Below, one piece after another: positions 17,265-25,681 of a DNA stretch of 64,000 bases. The stretch is from Lacrimispora sphenoides. Lineage in GTDB: Bacteria > Bacillota > Clostridia > Lachnospirales > Lachnospiraceae. The translations under genes were made by a program, and so were the position numbers. Below the pieces are notes generated by a model. The model saw only the letters and a list, made by a program, of their open reading frames with translations, was not told the DNA's origin and searched no databases. Location of the stretch: the NCBI RefSeq assembly GCF_900105215.1, contig NZ_FOIP01000002.1:1364001-1428000 (forward strand). The letters run 5' to 3'. Position 1 is the stretch's first letter. Every line of letters starts with the position of its first letter.

Positions 17265-17293
17265 AGTATAGCACAGAATCAACTTTCTGTAAA
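17265..17293 (-). promoter_or_regulatory. rqcH promoter
   Basis: On the minus strand TTTACA (17293-17288), a 17-bp spacer and TATACT (17270-17265) lie 38 bp before the rqcH start. Confidence 0.75.
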
Positions 17294-17305
17294 ATTTAAA
17301 ACCAA

Positions 17306-17334
17306 TTGACTTGTATTTTATTATGAATTATAAT
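17306..17334 (+). promoter_or_regulatory. Promoter of the yicC-gmk-rpoZ cluster
   Basis: TTGACT (17306-17311), 17-bp spacer, TATAAT (17329-17334), 35 bp before the yicC start. Its -35 box is only 12 bp from that of the divergent rqcH promoter, so the two may compete for polymerase. Confidence 0.8.
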
Positions 17335-17368
17335 GGATGATATCTATGGCGAAAGAGAGGCATATGGA

Positions 17369-18247
17369 ATGATCAAAAGCATGACAGGTTTTGGCAGATG
17401 CGAAACTGTCACGGATGAATATAAGATTTCCGTAGAAATGAAAGCTGTAAATCACAGATATCTGGATTTAAGCATAAAGATGCCGAAAAAGTTTAATTTC
17501 TTTGAAGCAGGGATCAGGAATCTATTAAAGAATTATATCCAGCGCGGAAAGGTTGATGTTTTTATCACCTATGAGGATTACACAGAGAATAAACTGTGCT
17601 TGAAGTATAACAGTGCGCTGGCTGCTGAATATATGGATTATTTCGCAAAGATGGAGGCACAATTCGGAATTCAGAACGACATCAAGGTATCGACCCTGGC
17701 CAGGTGCCCTGAGGTCCTTATCATGGAAGAGGTGCCGGAGGATGAGAATCAGATGTGGAAGCTTCTTTCAGAAACCATAGAGGAAGCTGCAAAACATTTT
17801 GTGGAAACCAGAGTGACAGAGGGAGAAAACCTAAAGAACGATCTCCTTGGAAAGCTTAAGTTTATGACTGAGCTTGTGGAATTTATAGAAGAACGGTCCC
17901 CTGGGATTCTATTAGAATACAGGGCAAAACTTGAGGACAAGGTGAAGGAATTGCTGGCAAGCGCTTCCGTAGATGAGGGAAGAATTGCAGCGGAAGTTAC
18001 GATATTTGCCGATAAAATCTGTGTGGATGAAGAAACCGTACGGCTCAGAAGCCACATTGAAAATACTTGTGCAGAGCTTAATGCAGGCGGAAGTGTGGGA
18101 AGAAAACTGGATTTCATCGCTCAGGAGATGAACCGGGAGGCGAATACCATACTTTCCAAAGCTAATGACCTGGAAATTTCCGATAAGGCTATCGCTCTGA
18201 AGACCGAGATTGAAAAGGTTAGGGAACAGATCCAGAATATTGAGTAG
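17369..18247 (+). CDS. YicC-family endoribonuclease
   Basis: A 292-residue YicC/YloC protein. The family start is MIKSMTGFGR, so ATG 17369 is chosen over the upstream in-frame ATG; GAGAGG lies 9 nt before it. The conserved N-terminal block (AVNHRYLDLSIKMP) and the C-terminal DUF1732 block (GRKLDFIAQEMNREANTI) are both present and the length is standard. YicC of E. coli and YloC of B. subtilis are ring-shaped endoribonucleases involved in RNA turnover. Its place before gmk and rpoZ is the conserved Firmicute order. Confidence 0.92.
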   Translation: MIKSMTGFGRCETVTDEYKISVEMKAVNHRYLDLSIKMPKKFNFFEAGIRNLLKNYIQRGKVDVFITYEDYTENKLCLKYNSALAAEYMDYFAKMEAQFGIQNDIKVSTLARCPEVLIMEEVPEDENQMWKLLSETIEEAAKHFVETRVTEGENLKNDLLGKLKFMTELVEFIEERSPGILLEYRAKLEDKVKELLASASVDEGRIAAEVTIFADKICVDEETVRLRSHIENTCAELNAGGSVGRKLDFIAQEMNREANTILSKANDLEISDKAIALKTEIEKVREQIQNIE

Positions 18248-18263
18248 GAGTGTAACGAATAAC

Positions 18264-18884
18264 ATGAATGAGAATGGCATATTGGTAGTCGTATCCGGAT
18301 TTTCAGGGGCAGGCAAAGGTACCTTGATGAAAGAGCTTCTGAAACGGTATGATAATTATGCGTTGTCCATATCCGCTACCACCAGAAATCCCAGAGAGGG
18401 AGAAGCAGACGGCAGGGAATATTTCTTTGTGACGGAAGAACGTTTTAAGGATATGATACAAAAGGAAGAATTGATCGAATATGCCCAGTACGTCAACCAT
18501 TACTATGGTACACCCAAGGAATACGTTTTAAACCAGATGAAAATGGGGAAGGATGTAATCCTGGAAATTGAAATTCAGGGGGCGCTAAAGGTAAAGAAAC
18601 ATTTCCCTGCTGCGATTTTGATTTTTGTCATGCCACCCAACGCAGAGGAATTAAAACGCCGTCTCATAGGCCGCGGTACGGAAAACATGGATGTGATCAA
18701 TGCCAGACTCCGCCGGGCGGCTGAGGAAGCAGAAGGCATGGAGGGCTATGATTATATCCTCATTAACGATAAGATAGACACTTGTGTGGAAGAGATGCAC
18801 CGCATGATTCAGGTACAGCATAACCGTGCTTCCAATAATATGGCATTTTTATCCCATATCCGGGAAGAATTAAAGAATATATAG
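18264..18884 (+). CDS. gmk: Guanylate kinase
   Basis: A 206-residue GMP kinase (ATP + GMP to ADP + GDP). The P loop is GFSGAGKGT (near residue 11). The GMP-binding motifs follow: SATTRNPREGEADGREYFF and IEYAQYVNHYYGTPKEYV. The lid region contains RRLIGRGTE. ATG 18264 is the family start (MNENGILVVVSG); the frame open upstream overlaps yicC and is not used. The gene stands 16 bp after yicC and 26 bp before rpoZ, inside the nucleotide/transcription housekeeping cluster. Confidence 0.95.
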   Translation: MNENGILVVVSGFSGAGKGTLMKELLKRYDNYALSISATTRNPREGEADGREYFFVTEERFKDMIQKEELIEYAQYVNHYYGTPKEYVLNQMKMGKDVILEIEIQGALKVKKHFPAAILIFVMPPNAEELKRRLIGRGTENMDVINARLRRAAEEAEGMEGYDYILINDKIDTCVEEMHRMIQVQHNRASNNMAFLSHIREELKNI

Positions 18885-18910
18885 AGCCGATTGAGAAAGG
18901 GGAATGAAAG

Positions 18911-19165
18911 ATGTTACATCCATCTTATTCAGATTTGATTAATGTAGTAAACAGCGAGGTAGAGCCAGGAGAGGCTCCTGTTGTACAGAGCCGTTATTCT
19001 ATCGTAATTGCCGCAGCCAAGAGAGCAAGGCAGATTATCGGCGGCTCCGAGCCGGAGGTTTTGGGAGCTGGTAAGAAACCGCTTTCTGTTGCCGTAGAAG
19101 AACTGTATGAGGGCAAAGTGAAGATTTTAAGCGAAGCGGATGCAACAGAAGAAGACGATAATTAG
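18911..19165 (+). CDS. rpoZ: RNA polymerase omega subunit
   Basis: An 84-residue omega subunit, the small chaperone-like component of RNA polymerase. The conserved core is visible as SRYSIVIAAAKRARQI and KPLSVAVEELYEGKV. AAGGGG precedes the ATG. Gene order gmk-rpoZ is conserved in Firmicutes. The acidic end (EADATEEDDN) is usual. A hairpin immediately after the stop may reduce read-through into rimO. Confidence 0.92.
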   Translation: MLHPSYSDLINVVNSEVEPGEAPVVQSRYSIVIAAAKRARQIIGGSEPEVLGAGKKPLSVAVEELYEGKVKILSEADATEEDDN

Positions 19166-19170
19166 GAAAG

Positions 19171-19205
19171 AGGCCGTCTCCCTTTTGGATGAGATGGCCT
19201 TTCCC
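19171..19205 (+). terminator. Hairpin after rpoZ, probable partial terminator
   Basis: Stem AGGCCGTCTC (19171-19180) / GAGATGGCCT (19191-19200) with one G-T pair, followed by a short T-rich stretch. The weak T run suggests attenuation rather than a full stop before rimO. Confidence 0.6.
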
Positions 19206-19232
19206 ATTTTAAAGAAAGACAGGAGTTAAAAC

Positions 19233-20573
19233 ATGAAGTTATTATGTGTTTCATTGGGCTGTGACAAGAATCTTGTGGATACAGAGATGATGCTGGGCCT
19301 TCTGAATAAAGACGGATATACCTTTACGGATGATGAGTATGAGGCGGATGTGATTGTGATCAATACTTGTTGCTTCATCGGTGATGCAAAAGAGGAAAGC
19401 GTGAATACCATACTGGAGTTGGCCCAGAGAAAGATTGACGGCAAATGCAAGGCTTTGATCGTAACCGGCTGCCTGGCCCAGCGGTATAAACAGGAGATCA
19501 TAGACGAGATTCCGGAAGTGGATGGAATTTTAGGTACTTCCACCTATGACGAGATCTCTCACGTTCTGGCGGAAGCTTTGGGCGGAAAAGAACACGTTCA
19601 GCGTTTTCACGAACTGGACGAGATTCCGGAAGTGGAAACAGACCGGATTCTTACAACAGGGGGTCATTATGCCTTTTTAAAGATTGCGGAAGGCTGTGAC
19701 AAGCATTGTACTTACTGTATTATTCCGTCTCTGCGTGGAAATTACCGCAGTGTTCCCATGGAACGTCTGGTAAAGGAAGCTGAAAGGCTGGCTGAGAGGG
19801 GGGTGAAAGAGCTTATTTTAGTTGCTCAGGAGACGACTCTGTATGGCGTGGATCTATATGGTGAGAAGTCACTTCCAAAGCTTCTTAAAAGCCTGTGCCG
19901 CATATCCGGGATTCAGTGGATCCGGATCCAGTACTGTTATCCGGAAGAAATCACGGATGAGCTGATCCAGACCATAAAGGAAGAAGAGAAGATATGTAAA
20001 TACCTTGATCTGCCCATTCAGCATGCCAGCGACCGGATCTTAAAACGTATGGGCCGCAAGACTACAAAGGCCCAGCTTCGGGAAATCGTAGAAAAACTTC
20101 GGAGAGAAATTCCGGATATTGCTCTTAGGACCACATTGATCTCGGGATTCCCAGGGGAAACCCCGAAAGATCACGAAGAACTGATGGAGTTCGTGGATGA
20201 GATGGAATTCCAGCGTTTGGGAGTGTTTGCATATTCGGCAGAAGAAGATACACCTGCTGCGGAATTTCCGGATCAGGTTTTGCAGGAGTCAAAGGAAGAA
20301 CGCCGTGATGCCATCATGGAGCTTCAGCAGGAGATCTCCTTTGATTTTTCTAAATCCATGATCGGGAAAACTCTGGAGGTCATGATAGAAGGCAAGGTGG
20401 CGGATGAAAACGCTTATGTAGGACGTACCTTTATGGATGGTCCTGGTGTGGATGGAATGATTTTTGTTCAGACAGCCGAAGAACTGATGTCAGGTGATTT
20501 TGCAAGAGTCCGCGTGACTGGGGCTATGGAATATGATTTGATAGGAGAGTTGGAGGATGAATTTACCGAATAA
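19233..20573 (+). CDS. rimO: Ribosomal protein S12 methylthiotransferase
   Basis: A 446-residue radical SAM enzyme. The N-terminal MTTase domain carries three cluster cysteines (C10 in SLGC, then NTCC and TGCL). The radical SAM motif is CDKHCTYC (near residue 154). The C-terminal TRAM domain follows (GKTLEVMIEGKVADENAYVGR). RimO adds a methylthio group to an aspartate of S12. The motif set separates it from MiaB, and the length is standard. It overlaps pgsA by 17 bp, as in many Firmicutes where rimO-pgsA-cinA are joined. Confidence 0.93.
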   Translation: MKLLCVSLGCDKNLVDTEMMLGLLNKDGYTFTDDEYEADVIVINTCCFIGDAKEESVNTILELAQRKIDGKCKALIVTGCLAQRYKQEIIDEIPEVDGILGTSTYDEISHVLAEALGGKEHVQRFHELDEIPEVETDRILTTGGHYAFLKIAEGCDKHCTYCIIPSLRGNYRSVPMERLVKEAERLAERGVKELILVAQETTLYGVDLYGEKSLPKLLKSLCRISGIQWIRIQYCYPEEITDELIQTIKEEEKICKYLDLPIQHASDRILKRMGRKTTKAQLREIVEKLRREIPDIALRTTLISGFPGETPKDHEELMEFVDEMEFQRLGVFAYSAEEDTPAAEFPDQVLQESKEERRDAIMELQQEISFDFSKSMIGKTLEVMIEGKVADENAYVGRTFMDGPGVDGMIFVQTAEELMSGDFARVRVTGAMEYDLIGELEDEFTE

Positions 20574-21099
20574 GCTTACGATTTTAAGAGTTATTATGAT
20601 TCCGTTTTTTGTTCTGTTTCTGCTGCTTGACGGAGGTGCAAATGCGTCATACCGTTATATTGCGGCGGTCATATTCATTGTGGCCAGCTTTACGGATTTT
20701 CTTGATGGAAATATCGCAAGAAAGTATAACCTGGTGACTAATTTTGGCAAGTTTATGGACCCTCTGGCGGATAAGCTGCTGGTCTGCGCAGGACTTATCT
20801 GCTTTACGGCCCTGGGCCAGCTTTCTGCCTGGATTGTTATCGTGATTATTAGCCGTGAATTTATTATCAGTGGTTTCCGTCTGGTAGCTTCTGATAATGG
20901 CGTGGTGATCGCGGCAAGCTATTGGGGAAAGTTTAAAACAGTGTCCCAGATGATTATGTCGGTTCTACTTATCCTGAATATTCCGGCATTGTCCATCCTC
21001 ACAACAGTGTTTGTCTGGGTCGCCACTATCCTTACCTTGGTTTCACTAGTTGATTATATAGCAAAAAATTACCGCGTTCTTATGGAAGGGAGTATGTGA
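20557..21099 (+). CDS. pgsA: CDP-diacylglycerol-glycerol-3-phosphate 3-phosphatidyltransferase
   Basis: A 180-residue membrane enzyme that makes phosphatidylglycerol phosphate. The CDP-alcohol phosphotransferase signature (D-x2-DG-x2-AR-x8-G-x3-D-x3-D) is complete: DFLDGNIARKYN, then GKFMDPLADK. Four or more membrane segments surround it. GGAGG lies upstream of the ATG, within the end of rimO. The overlap and the following cinA indicate a tightly coupled operon. Confidence 0.93.
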   Translation: MNLPNKLTILRVIMIPFFVLFLLLDGGANASYRYIAAVIFIVASFTDFLDGNIARKYNLVTNFGKFMDPLADKLLVCAGLICFTALGQLSAWIVIVIISREFIISGFRLVASDNGVVIAASYWGKFKTVSQMIMSVLLILNIPALSILTTVFVWVATILTLVSLVDYIAKNYRVLMEGSM

Positions 21100-21101
21100 T
21101 C

Positions 21102-22349
21102 ATGGTTGTTGAACTGATTTCAGTTGGAACGGAACTTCTTCTTGGAAATATTGTAAATACCAATACTCAGTATCTGGCGGAGAAATGTGCTCTTTTGGGA
21201 CTTTCCATGTATCATCAGGTTACGGTTGGTGATAACAGGGAACGTCTGTCAGAGGCATTTGAGACTGCCCTAAAGCGTTCAGATGTTGTCATCCTGACCG
21301 GAGGCCTTGGACCTACGGAGGATGATCTGACAAAGGAAGTCTGCGCAGAGGTCATGGGATTCTCTTTGATGGAAGATAGCCATACAAAGGAGAGAATTAA
21401 AGAGTATTTTAAAAACAGCATTTATAAAGAGATTCCAGATAATAACTGGAAGCAGGCGCTGGTTCCTCAGGGAGCGGCTGTACTTGACAACCATAACGGT
21501 ACTGCTCCCGGACTGATTTTGGAAAAGGATGGAAAGGCAGTAATCCTGCTGCCCGGACCTCCAAATGAGTTAAAGCCCCTGTTCCGCGATCAGGTATTCC
21601 CTTACCTTCAGAAGCTCCAGCCTGAAGTGATCCGTTCTCAAATGATCAAGATCTGCGGACATGGAGAGAGCCAGGTAGAGAATAAGCTACTTGACCTCAT
21701 TGACGGACAGTCCAACCCAACCATTGCTACCTATGCGAAGACGGCTGAGGTGCATTTAAGAGTCACGGCAAAGGCATCAAGTGAAGAGGAAGCCAAAAGC
21801 CTTTTGAAACCGGTGGTAAAAGAGATTAAAAACCGTTTTGGGAATGATGTGTATACCACAAAAGAGGAAGAAACCCTTGAAATGGCAGTCGTCCGTCTCC
21901 TGAAAAAATATGAGCTGACGGTGACTACAGCGGAATCCTGCACCGGAGGACTGATTGCAGGACGTCTGGTGAACGTACCGGGGGCTTCCGAAGTGTTTCG
22001 GGAAGGCTTTATCACCTATTCCAACAAGGCGAAGAGAAAACATCTTGATGTAAGCAAAGGCACCTTGAAGAAATACGGTGCAGTCAGCGAACAGACTGCC
22101 AAAGAAATGGCGATTGGTGGTGTTTTCGCAGCTGATTCGGATGTATGCATCGCAGTGACAGGAATCGCTGGACCGGATTCTGATGGGGAAAAACCGGTAG
22201 GACTTGTTTATATGGCCTGTTATATGAAGGATAAGGTTTCAGTGGAAGAATATCATTTTAAGGGAAACCGGGAGAAGATCAGGGAACAGTCTGTAGTAAA
22301 GGCACTAGACCTGCTGCGCCGTTCCATTCTTAAGAATTATCATTCATAA
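21102..22349 (+). CDS. cinA: CinA-family competence/damage protein, nicotinamide-nucleotide amidase
   Basis: A 415-residue two-domain CinA. The N-terminal MoCF-like domain starts at MVVELISVGTELLLGN and has the GGLGPTEDDLTKE motif. The C-terminal PncC-type amidase domain includes TTAESCTGGLIAG and TGIAGPDSDGEKPVG. PncC domains deamidate nicotinamide mononucleotide in NAD salvage. ATG 21102 is preferred over the in-frame GTG 21096 because the AAGGGAG site is 9 nt from it. The gene begins 2 bp after the pgsA stop. Length is normal. Confidence 0.92.
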   Translation: MVVELISVGTELLLGNIVNTNTQYLAEKCALLGLSMYHQVTVGDNRERLSEAFETALKRSDVVILTGGLGPTEDDLTKEVCAEVMGFSLMEDSHTKERIKEYFKNSIYKEIPDNNWKQALVPQGAAVLDNHNGTAPGLILEKDGKAVILLPGPPNELKPLFRDQVFPYLQKLQPEVIRSQMIKICGHGESQVENKLLDLIDGQSNPTIATYAKTAEVHLRVTAKASSEEEAKSLLKPVVKEIKNRFGNDVYTTKEEETLEMAVVRLLKKYELTVTTAESCTGGLIAGRLVNVPGASEVFREGFITYSNKAKRKHLDVSKGTLKKYGAVSEQTAKEMAIGGVFAADSDVCIAVTGIAGPDSDGEKPVGLVYMACYMKDKVSVEEYHFKGNREKIREQSVVKALDLLRRSILKNYHS

Positions 22350-22371
22350 AACCTTCCGGGAGGAGATAAAT

Positions 22372-23712
22372 TTGGAGACCCGTTTGCTGAAAAAACAGAT
22401 GACTGCAGCCTACCAGTACTCCTATGTAAGACTGGTGCTGAATTATTATACTTTATTTGAAACCGTAGGGGAGGAGCCGGTGATTCCGGAGAGGATTATT
22501 GCTTACTGTCTGCAGCTTAACGGGCTGCTAAAGGAGCATTTTTTCGGAAAAGATGTGGAAGAGGAGCTGCTTAAGCTTCGTGAGAGTATCACTCATGAAG
22601 TGGAGGTTCTGACTTCCTACACAGACTGCTTTCAGATTTATGAATATGTTATAAACCGCCTGGAACGGAAGTTTATGTCTTTGCCGGAAACCGAAGGTGA
22701 TGATGAAAGCTTTGCACAGCGCCTTATGGGATTCGTAACGGATACAAAGGAAACGGCCGTTATGAACGGAAGGATCAGGCAGATCATCGGGCAGCTTCCG
22801 GTCCGACTGACAAAACAGAAGTTTTTCAGTCTTGTCATGGAAGGATTGTCCGTTTACATTGGTTCTCCCATAGAGAATCTTAAGGATATGATGTATAACC
22901 TCCGCGGGTCGTCCATGGTGAAGCTTCCTTCAGGAATGGAAGAAGGGCATAAGGAACTTTTTGAGCTTCTGGAACAGTTCCGTCTTATGGATTACGGGAA
23001 TATGACCGCTGAAGGCTTTGAAGAAGCTTCTGAAAAACTTGGCCTTGCCTGCGAGGGGCTTATGGATGAATCCGGCCTTTATATCATGCTCCAGGACATT
23101 ATCAATGATTTTTGTGTTCTTATATTTGCAAGACCGGAAGCAGTTGTTGATGTAATGGAGGAAGAACTTTACTTCTCCATGGTTGAGGAGATTTTAGAAA
23201 AGTTCATAAAAGAAGATTATTCCCCTGCAGGAGAAGCGTTTTTTGACAGGCTTACTCAGCTGGAGGGAAGGCAGGAAGCTTATTTTGAGCGGTATTTAAG
23301 GACCGAACTGCCGGAAGAGAGCAACGATTGGAATAAAGATCCGGATTACGTGAAAGCTGTAAATGTAGACAGGCTTTTATCCGGAAGTTCTTTTGTGGAA
23401 TTAAAAAGCCGGGACGAGCGGAAAGAAACAGGTAAAGCGGATAATGCGGCTGTTGTTGACCGTTCCTATCTGGAGAAAACGGCGAAGGAGTATTTTAAAG
23501 AGCTTGAGGAAGTATTCTCTGGCGTCTCCAGACCTGTGATCCGGTCCATAATGGCGAAGGTTTTATCAGACCTGCCTGTCTATTTTAATTCAATTGACGA
23601 AATACAGGAATATATTGTAGGAAGCTTAAAAAGCTGCCTGGATGAAGCGGAAAAGGAAACTTGCAAGGAATTATTGGAAGAGCTGATGGATGATGAAAAT
23701 AAGCTGGTTTGA
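22372..23712 (+). CDS. Unrecognised 446-residue acidic protein
   Basis: I cannot place this protein in a known family. The start is TTG 22372 with GGGAGGAG 7 nt upstream. It is largely helical and acidic, without a signal peptide, membrane segment or recognisable catalytic motif. A stretch near residues 325-370 is charged and probably flexible, and the end is rich in glutamate. It lies 22 bp after cinA, and its end overlaps the next unknown gene by 23 bp, so the two are coupled. The neighbours downstream (DUF2953 and GerW) are sporulation-linked, which makes a sporulation role possible but unproven. Confidence 0.75.
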   Translation: METRLLKKQMTAAYQYSYVRLVLNYYTLFETVGEEPVIPERIIAYCLQLNGLLKEHFFGKDVEEELLKLRESITHEVEVLTSYTDCFQIYEYVINRLERKFMSLPETEGDDESFAQRLMGFVTDTKETAVMNGRIRQIIGQLPVRLTKQKFFSLVMEGLSVYIGSPIENLKDMMYNLRGSSMVKLPSGMEEGHKELFELLEQFRLMDYGNMTAEGFEEASEKLGLACEGLMDESGLYIMLQDIINDFCVLIFARPEAVVDVMEEELYFSMVEEILEKFIKEDYSPAGEAFFDRLTQLEGRQEAYFERYLRTELPEESNDWNKDPDYVKAVNVDRLLSGSSFVELKSRDERKETGKADNAAVVDRSYLEKTAKEYFKELEEVFSGVSRPVIRSIMAKVLSDLPVYFNSIDEIQEYIVGSLKSCLDEAEKETCKELLEELMDDENKLV

Positions 23713-24022
23713 CCGTTTGTACGTAGGCGAGAAAGCGAAGAAGAAACGTTACCGGATTATTCAGGGAATCCGCAGGTCAAAGCCTGGACCAGGGATTTAT
23801 GTGATTACGCCTGCTGCAAATGGGAATAATATACTTGATATCTATCCGGCAATGACACTTTTGTGGCCTCTTTACCGGGAGGAGGAATTTCTCATTTTAG
23901 GCATTGCGTCCGGTTACTGGGAAGCGTTAGAGGTGGCCGGGAATATCATCGGTGATATGTACCGGAAAACTGGAGGCTTCGATCTGCCTGCCTTTATAGG
24001 GATGGAAGCCGGTAAGGTGTGA
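23690..24022 (+). CDS. Unrecognised 110-residue protein
   Basis: A small protein I do not recognise. It starts inside the 3' end of the preceding gene (ATG 23690 or 23693), with GGAAGAG 7 nt upstream. The N-terminus is basic (GEKAKKKRYRIIQGIRRSKPG), followed by a compact mixed alpha/beta stretch (GPGIYVITPAANGNNILDIYPA) that suggests a soluble cytoplasmic protein. No membrane segment or signal is present. The 23-bp overlap with the upstream gene and the close link to the next gene make co-function with the 446-residue protein likely. Confidence 0.75.
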   Translation: MMKISWFDRLYVGEKAKKKRYRIIQGIRRSKPGPGIYVITPAANGNNILDIYPAMTLLWPLYREEEFLILGIASGYWEALEVAGNIIGDMYRKTGGFDLPAFIGMEAGKV

Positions 24023-24029
24023 GGTGTTC

Positions 24030-24968
24030 ATGCTTCATATAATATTGTTTATACTTAAAATTTTAGGGCTGCTGGTGCTTATCGTATTAGGGCTCGTCCT
24101 CGCTGTTGCACTGCTAATCCTTCTGGTCCCGGTACGGTACCAGGCAGAGGGATCCTATGACGGAAAGGTTAGGGGGAAAGCCAGGATTACCTGGCTGCTA
24201 CATATCCTTTCCGTATCAGCTCAGTACGAGGAAGACTTAATCGTGAGGGTCCGGATTTTGGGATTCCGCATAGGAAAACCCAAAAAGATGGATTCAGAGC
24301 TTAAGGAAGCGGAAGATATTATGGTTCAGGCCATGGAAATAATGGAACCGGAACCCATAAGAGAAGCACTGGAAGTGAAAGATGAAATTCATGACAGGGT
24401 CAAGGAAGGACCAAAGAACCTGCCGCCTCCAAAGGAGGAGTTAAGAAGTCCGACGCCTCCAAAGGAAGAACCAAAAAAGAAAAAAGGATTCCGGGTCATG
24501 GGAGTGTTTGAAAAGCTAAAGAAGAAGGTTCTTAGGGCTTTTACAAAACTTAAGTTTTTTTTCCTGCGGATCTGTGATACACTGAGAACAATAAAAGACA
24601 AAAAAGATGAGATTTATGCCTGGATTTCCAATAAGGAGAACCAGAAGACAGGAAAGCTGCTTTTTAGACAGGTAAAAAGATTGGTCCGCCATATCCTTCC
24701 CCGCCGGGGAAAGGGAAATATAACCTTTGGCTTTGATGATCCGTATCTGACCGGTCAGGTGCTCACCTATGCAAGCGTTATTTATCCGCTTTGCCATAAG
24801 CATTTGAACCTGTATCCGGTTTTTGACCAGACTGTGTTTACGGTGGAAGGAACGTTTCGCGGCAGGATCCGTATGGGAACGGTTCTTCTCATTGGATCGC
24901 GGATGCTGTTGGATAGAAATTTCAGGCGTTTGTTAAAAGGATGGCTTCATAAAGGAGGAATTGCTTAA
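24030..24968 (+). CDS. DUF2953 membrane protein (YtfI-like, sporulation-linked)
   Basis: A 312-residue protein with one strong N-terminal membrane helix (about residues 5-35), a short conserved segment (LLVPVRYQAEGSYDGKVRGK), a long charged, proline-containing linker (about 85-165, with a twice repeated PPKEE piece) and a conserved C-terminal part (GKGNITFGFDDPYLTGQVL). This matches DUF2953, whose B. subtilis member ytfI stands directly before ytfJ (gerW), as here. ATG 24030 is chosen over the in-frame GTG 24024 from spacing to TGAGG. It overlaps no neighbour, and the gerW start is one base after its stop. Confidence 0.82.
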   Translation: MLHIILFILKILGLLVLIVLGLVLAVALLILLVPVRYQAEGSYDGKVRGKARITWLLHILSVSAQYEEDLIVRVRILGFRIGKPKKMDSELKEAEDIMVQAMEIMEPEPIREALEVKDEIHDRVKEGPKNLPPPKEELRSPTPPKEEPKKKKGFRVMGVFEKLKKKVLRAFTKLKFFFLRICDTLRTIKDKKDEIYAWISNKENQKTGKLLFRQVKRLVRHILPRRGKGNITFGFDDPYLTGQVLTYASVIYPLCHKHLNLYPVFDQTVFTVEGTFRGRIRMGTVLLIGSRMLLDRNFRRLLKGWLHKGGIA

Positions 24969-24969
24969 C

Positions 24970-25380
24970 GTGGCAGAGAATAATTTTACATCTACGGTAG
25001 AGTCGCTGTTTAAGGGAATGGATTCTTTTGTGGCGACAAAAACTGTGGTAGGAGATGCGGTAAAGGTGGATGATACGATCATTCTGCCTTTGGTGGATGT
25101 GACCTGCGGCATGGCCGCCGGATCCTTTGCGGGAGATACAAAGCATAACGGGGCAGGAGGCATGCATGCAAAGATGAGCCCCAGTGCGGTGTTAATCATT
25201 CAGAATGGAGTAACAAAGCTGGTTAACATCAAACAGCAGGATGCTGTAACGAAAATTCTGGATATGGTACCGGATTTTGTCAATAAATTTGCCGGTGGAA
25301 CAAAAGAGGTTTCCCCGGAAGCATTAAAGGTGGCGGAGGAGATGGCTGCTTCTGAAGAGAAACAAAAAGCGGAAGAATAA
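24970..25380 (+). CDS. gerW: GerW/YtfJ spore protein
   Basis: A 136-residue YtfJ/GerW family protein. The conserved core is present: GDAVKVDDTIILPLVDVTCG, a Gly/Ala-rich turn, then GGMHAKMSPSAVLI. The start is GTG 24970, 11 nt after AGGAGG; the in-frame TTG at 24961 is too close to that site. GerW is made in the forespore and is needed for proper germination in Bacillus. The pairing with DUF2953 upstream supports the call and shows that the organism forms spores. Confidence 0.9.
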   Translation: MAENNFTSTVESLFKGMDSFVATKTVVGDAVKVDDTIILPLVDVTCGMAAGSFAGDTKHNGAGGMHAKMSPSAVLIIQNGVTKLVNIKQQDAVTKILDMVPDFVNKFAGGTKEVSPEALKVAEEMAASEEKQKAEE

Positions 25381-25434
25381 TAAAGGGATAAGCCGCATAG
25401 GATGTCATATAGCCTGAATGGATTGAGGGATGAT

Positions 25435-25572
25435 ATGAGAAGAGTATGCGGACTTATGCTGTTCTGCTTTGGAGCGGGCATGGCAATTCTGCTTTTTATC
25501 CCGGCGACTATCGTAACGATCCTTTTTATTATCGGATGTCTGGTACTGGGATATAACCTGTTCTGCTGCTGA
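25435..25572 (+). CDS. Small single-pass membrane protein (45 residues)
   Basis: A frame too short for routine gene finding. From ATG 25435, with GAGGG about 6 nt upstream, it encodes 45 residues dominated by a hydrophobic stretch (GAGMAILLFIPATIVTILFI, then IGCLVLGYNLFCC). It may span the membrane once as a long helix or twice as a hairpin around the proline. There are four cysteines, two at the very end. The ATG at 25402 is in the same frame but has no ribosome site. It lies 54 bp after gerW and before the convergent rpmB terminators, so it may be co-transcribed with gerW. Confidence 0.6.
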   Translation: MRRVCGLMLFCFGAGMAILLFIPATIVTILFIIGCLVLGYNLFCC

Positions 25573-25595
25573 ATAAGCAATGCTGTTAAAAATAA

Positions 25596-25628
25596 ATGAG
25601 GCCAGCCTTATAAAAGGTCCGGCCTCAT
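25596..25628 (-). terminator. Second rpmB terminator hairpin
   Basis: ATGAGGCC (25596-25603) / GGCCTCAT (25621-25628), with extra inner pairing CCTT / AAGG. On the minus strand it is followed by TTTATTTTT. It backs up the hairpin at 25647-25672. Confidence 0.7.
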
Positions 25629-25646
25629 GAAAAAAGACAAAAAAAT

Positions 25647-25672
25647 ACTCCTGACTGTTATCAGCCAGGAGT
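25647..25672 (-). terminator. First rpmB terminator hairpin
   Basis: ACTCCTG / CAGGAGT, 7-bp stem; on the minus strand it is followed by ATTTTTTTG. It lies 10 bp after the rpmB stop. Confidence 0.8.
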
Positions 25673-25681
25673 TTCCTTCGA

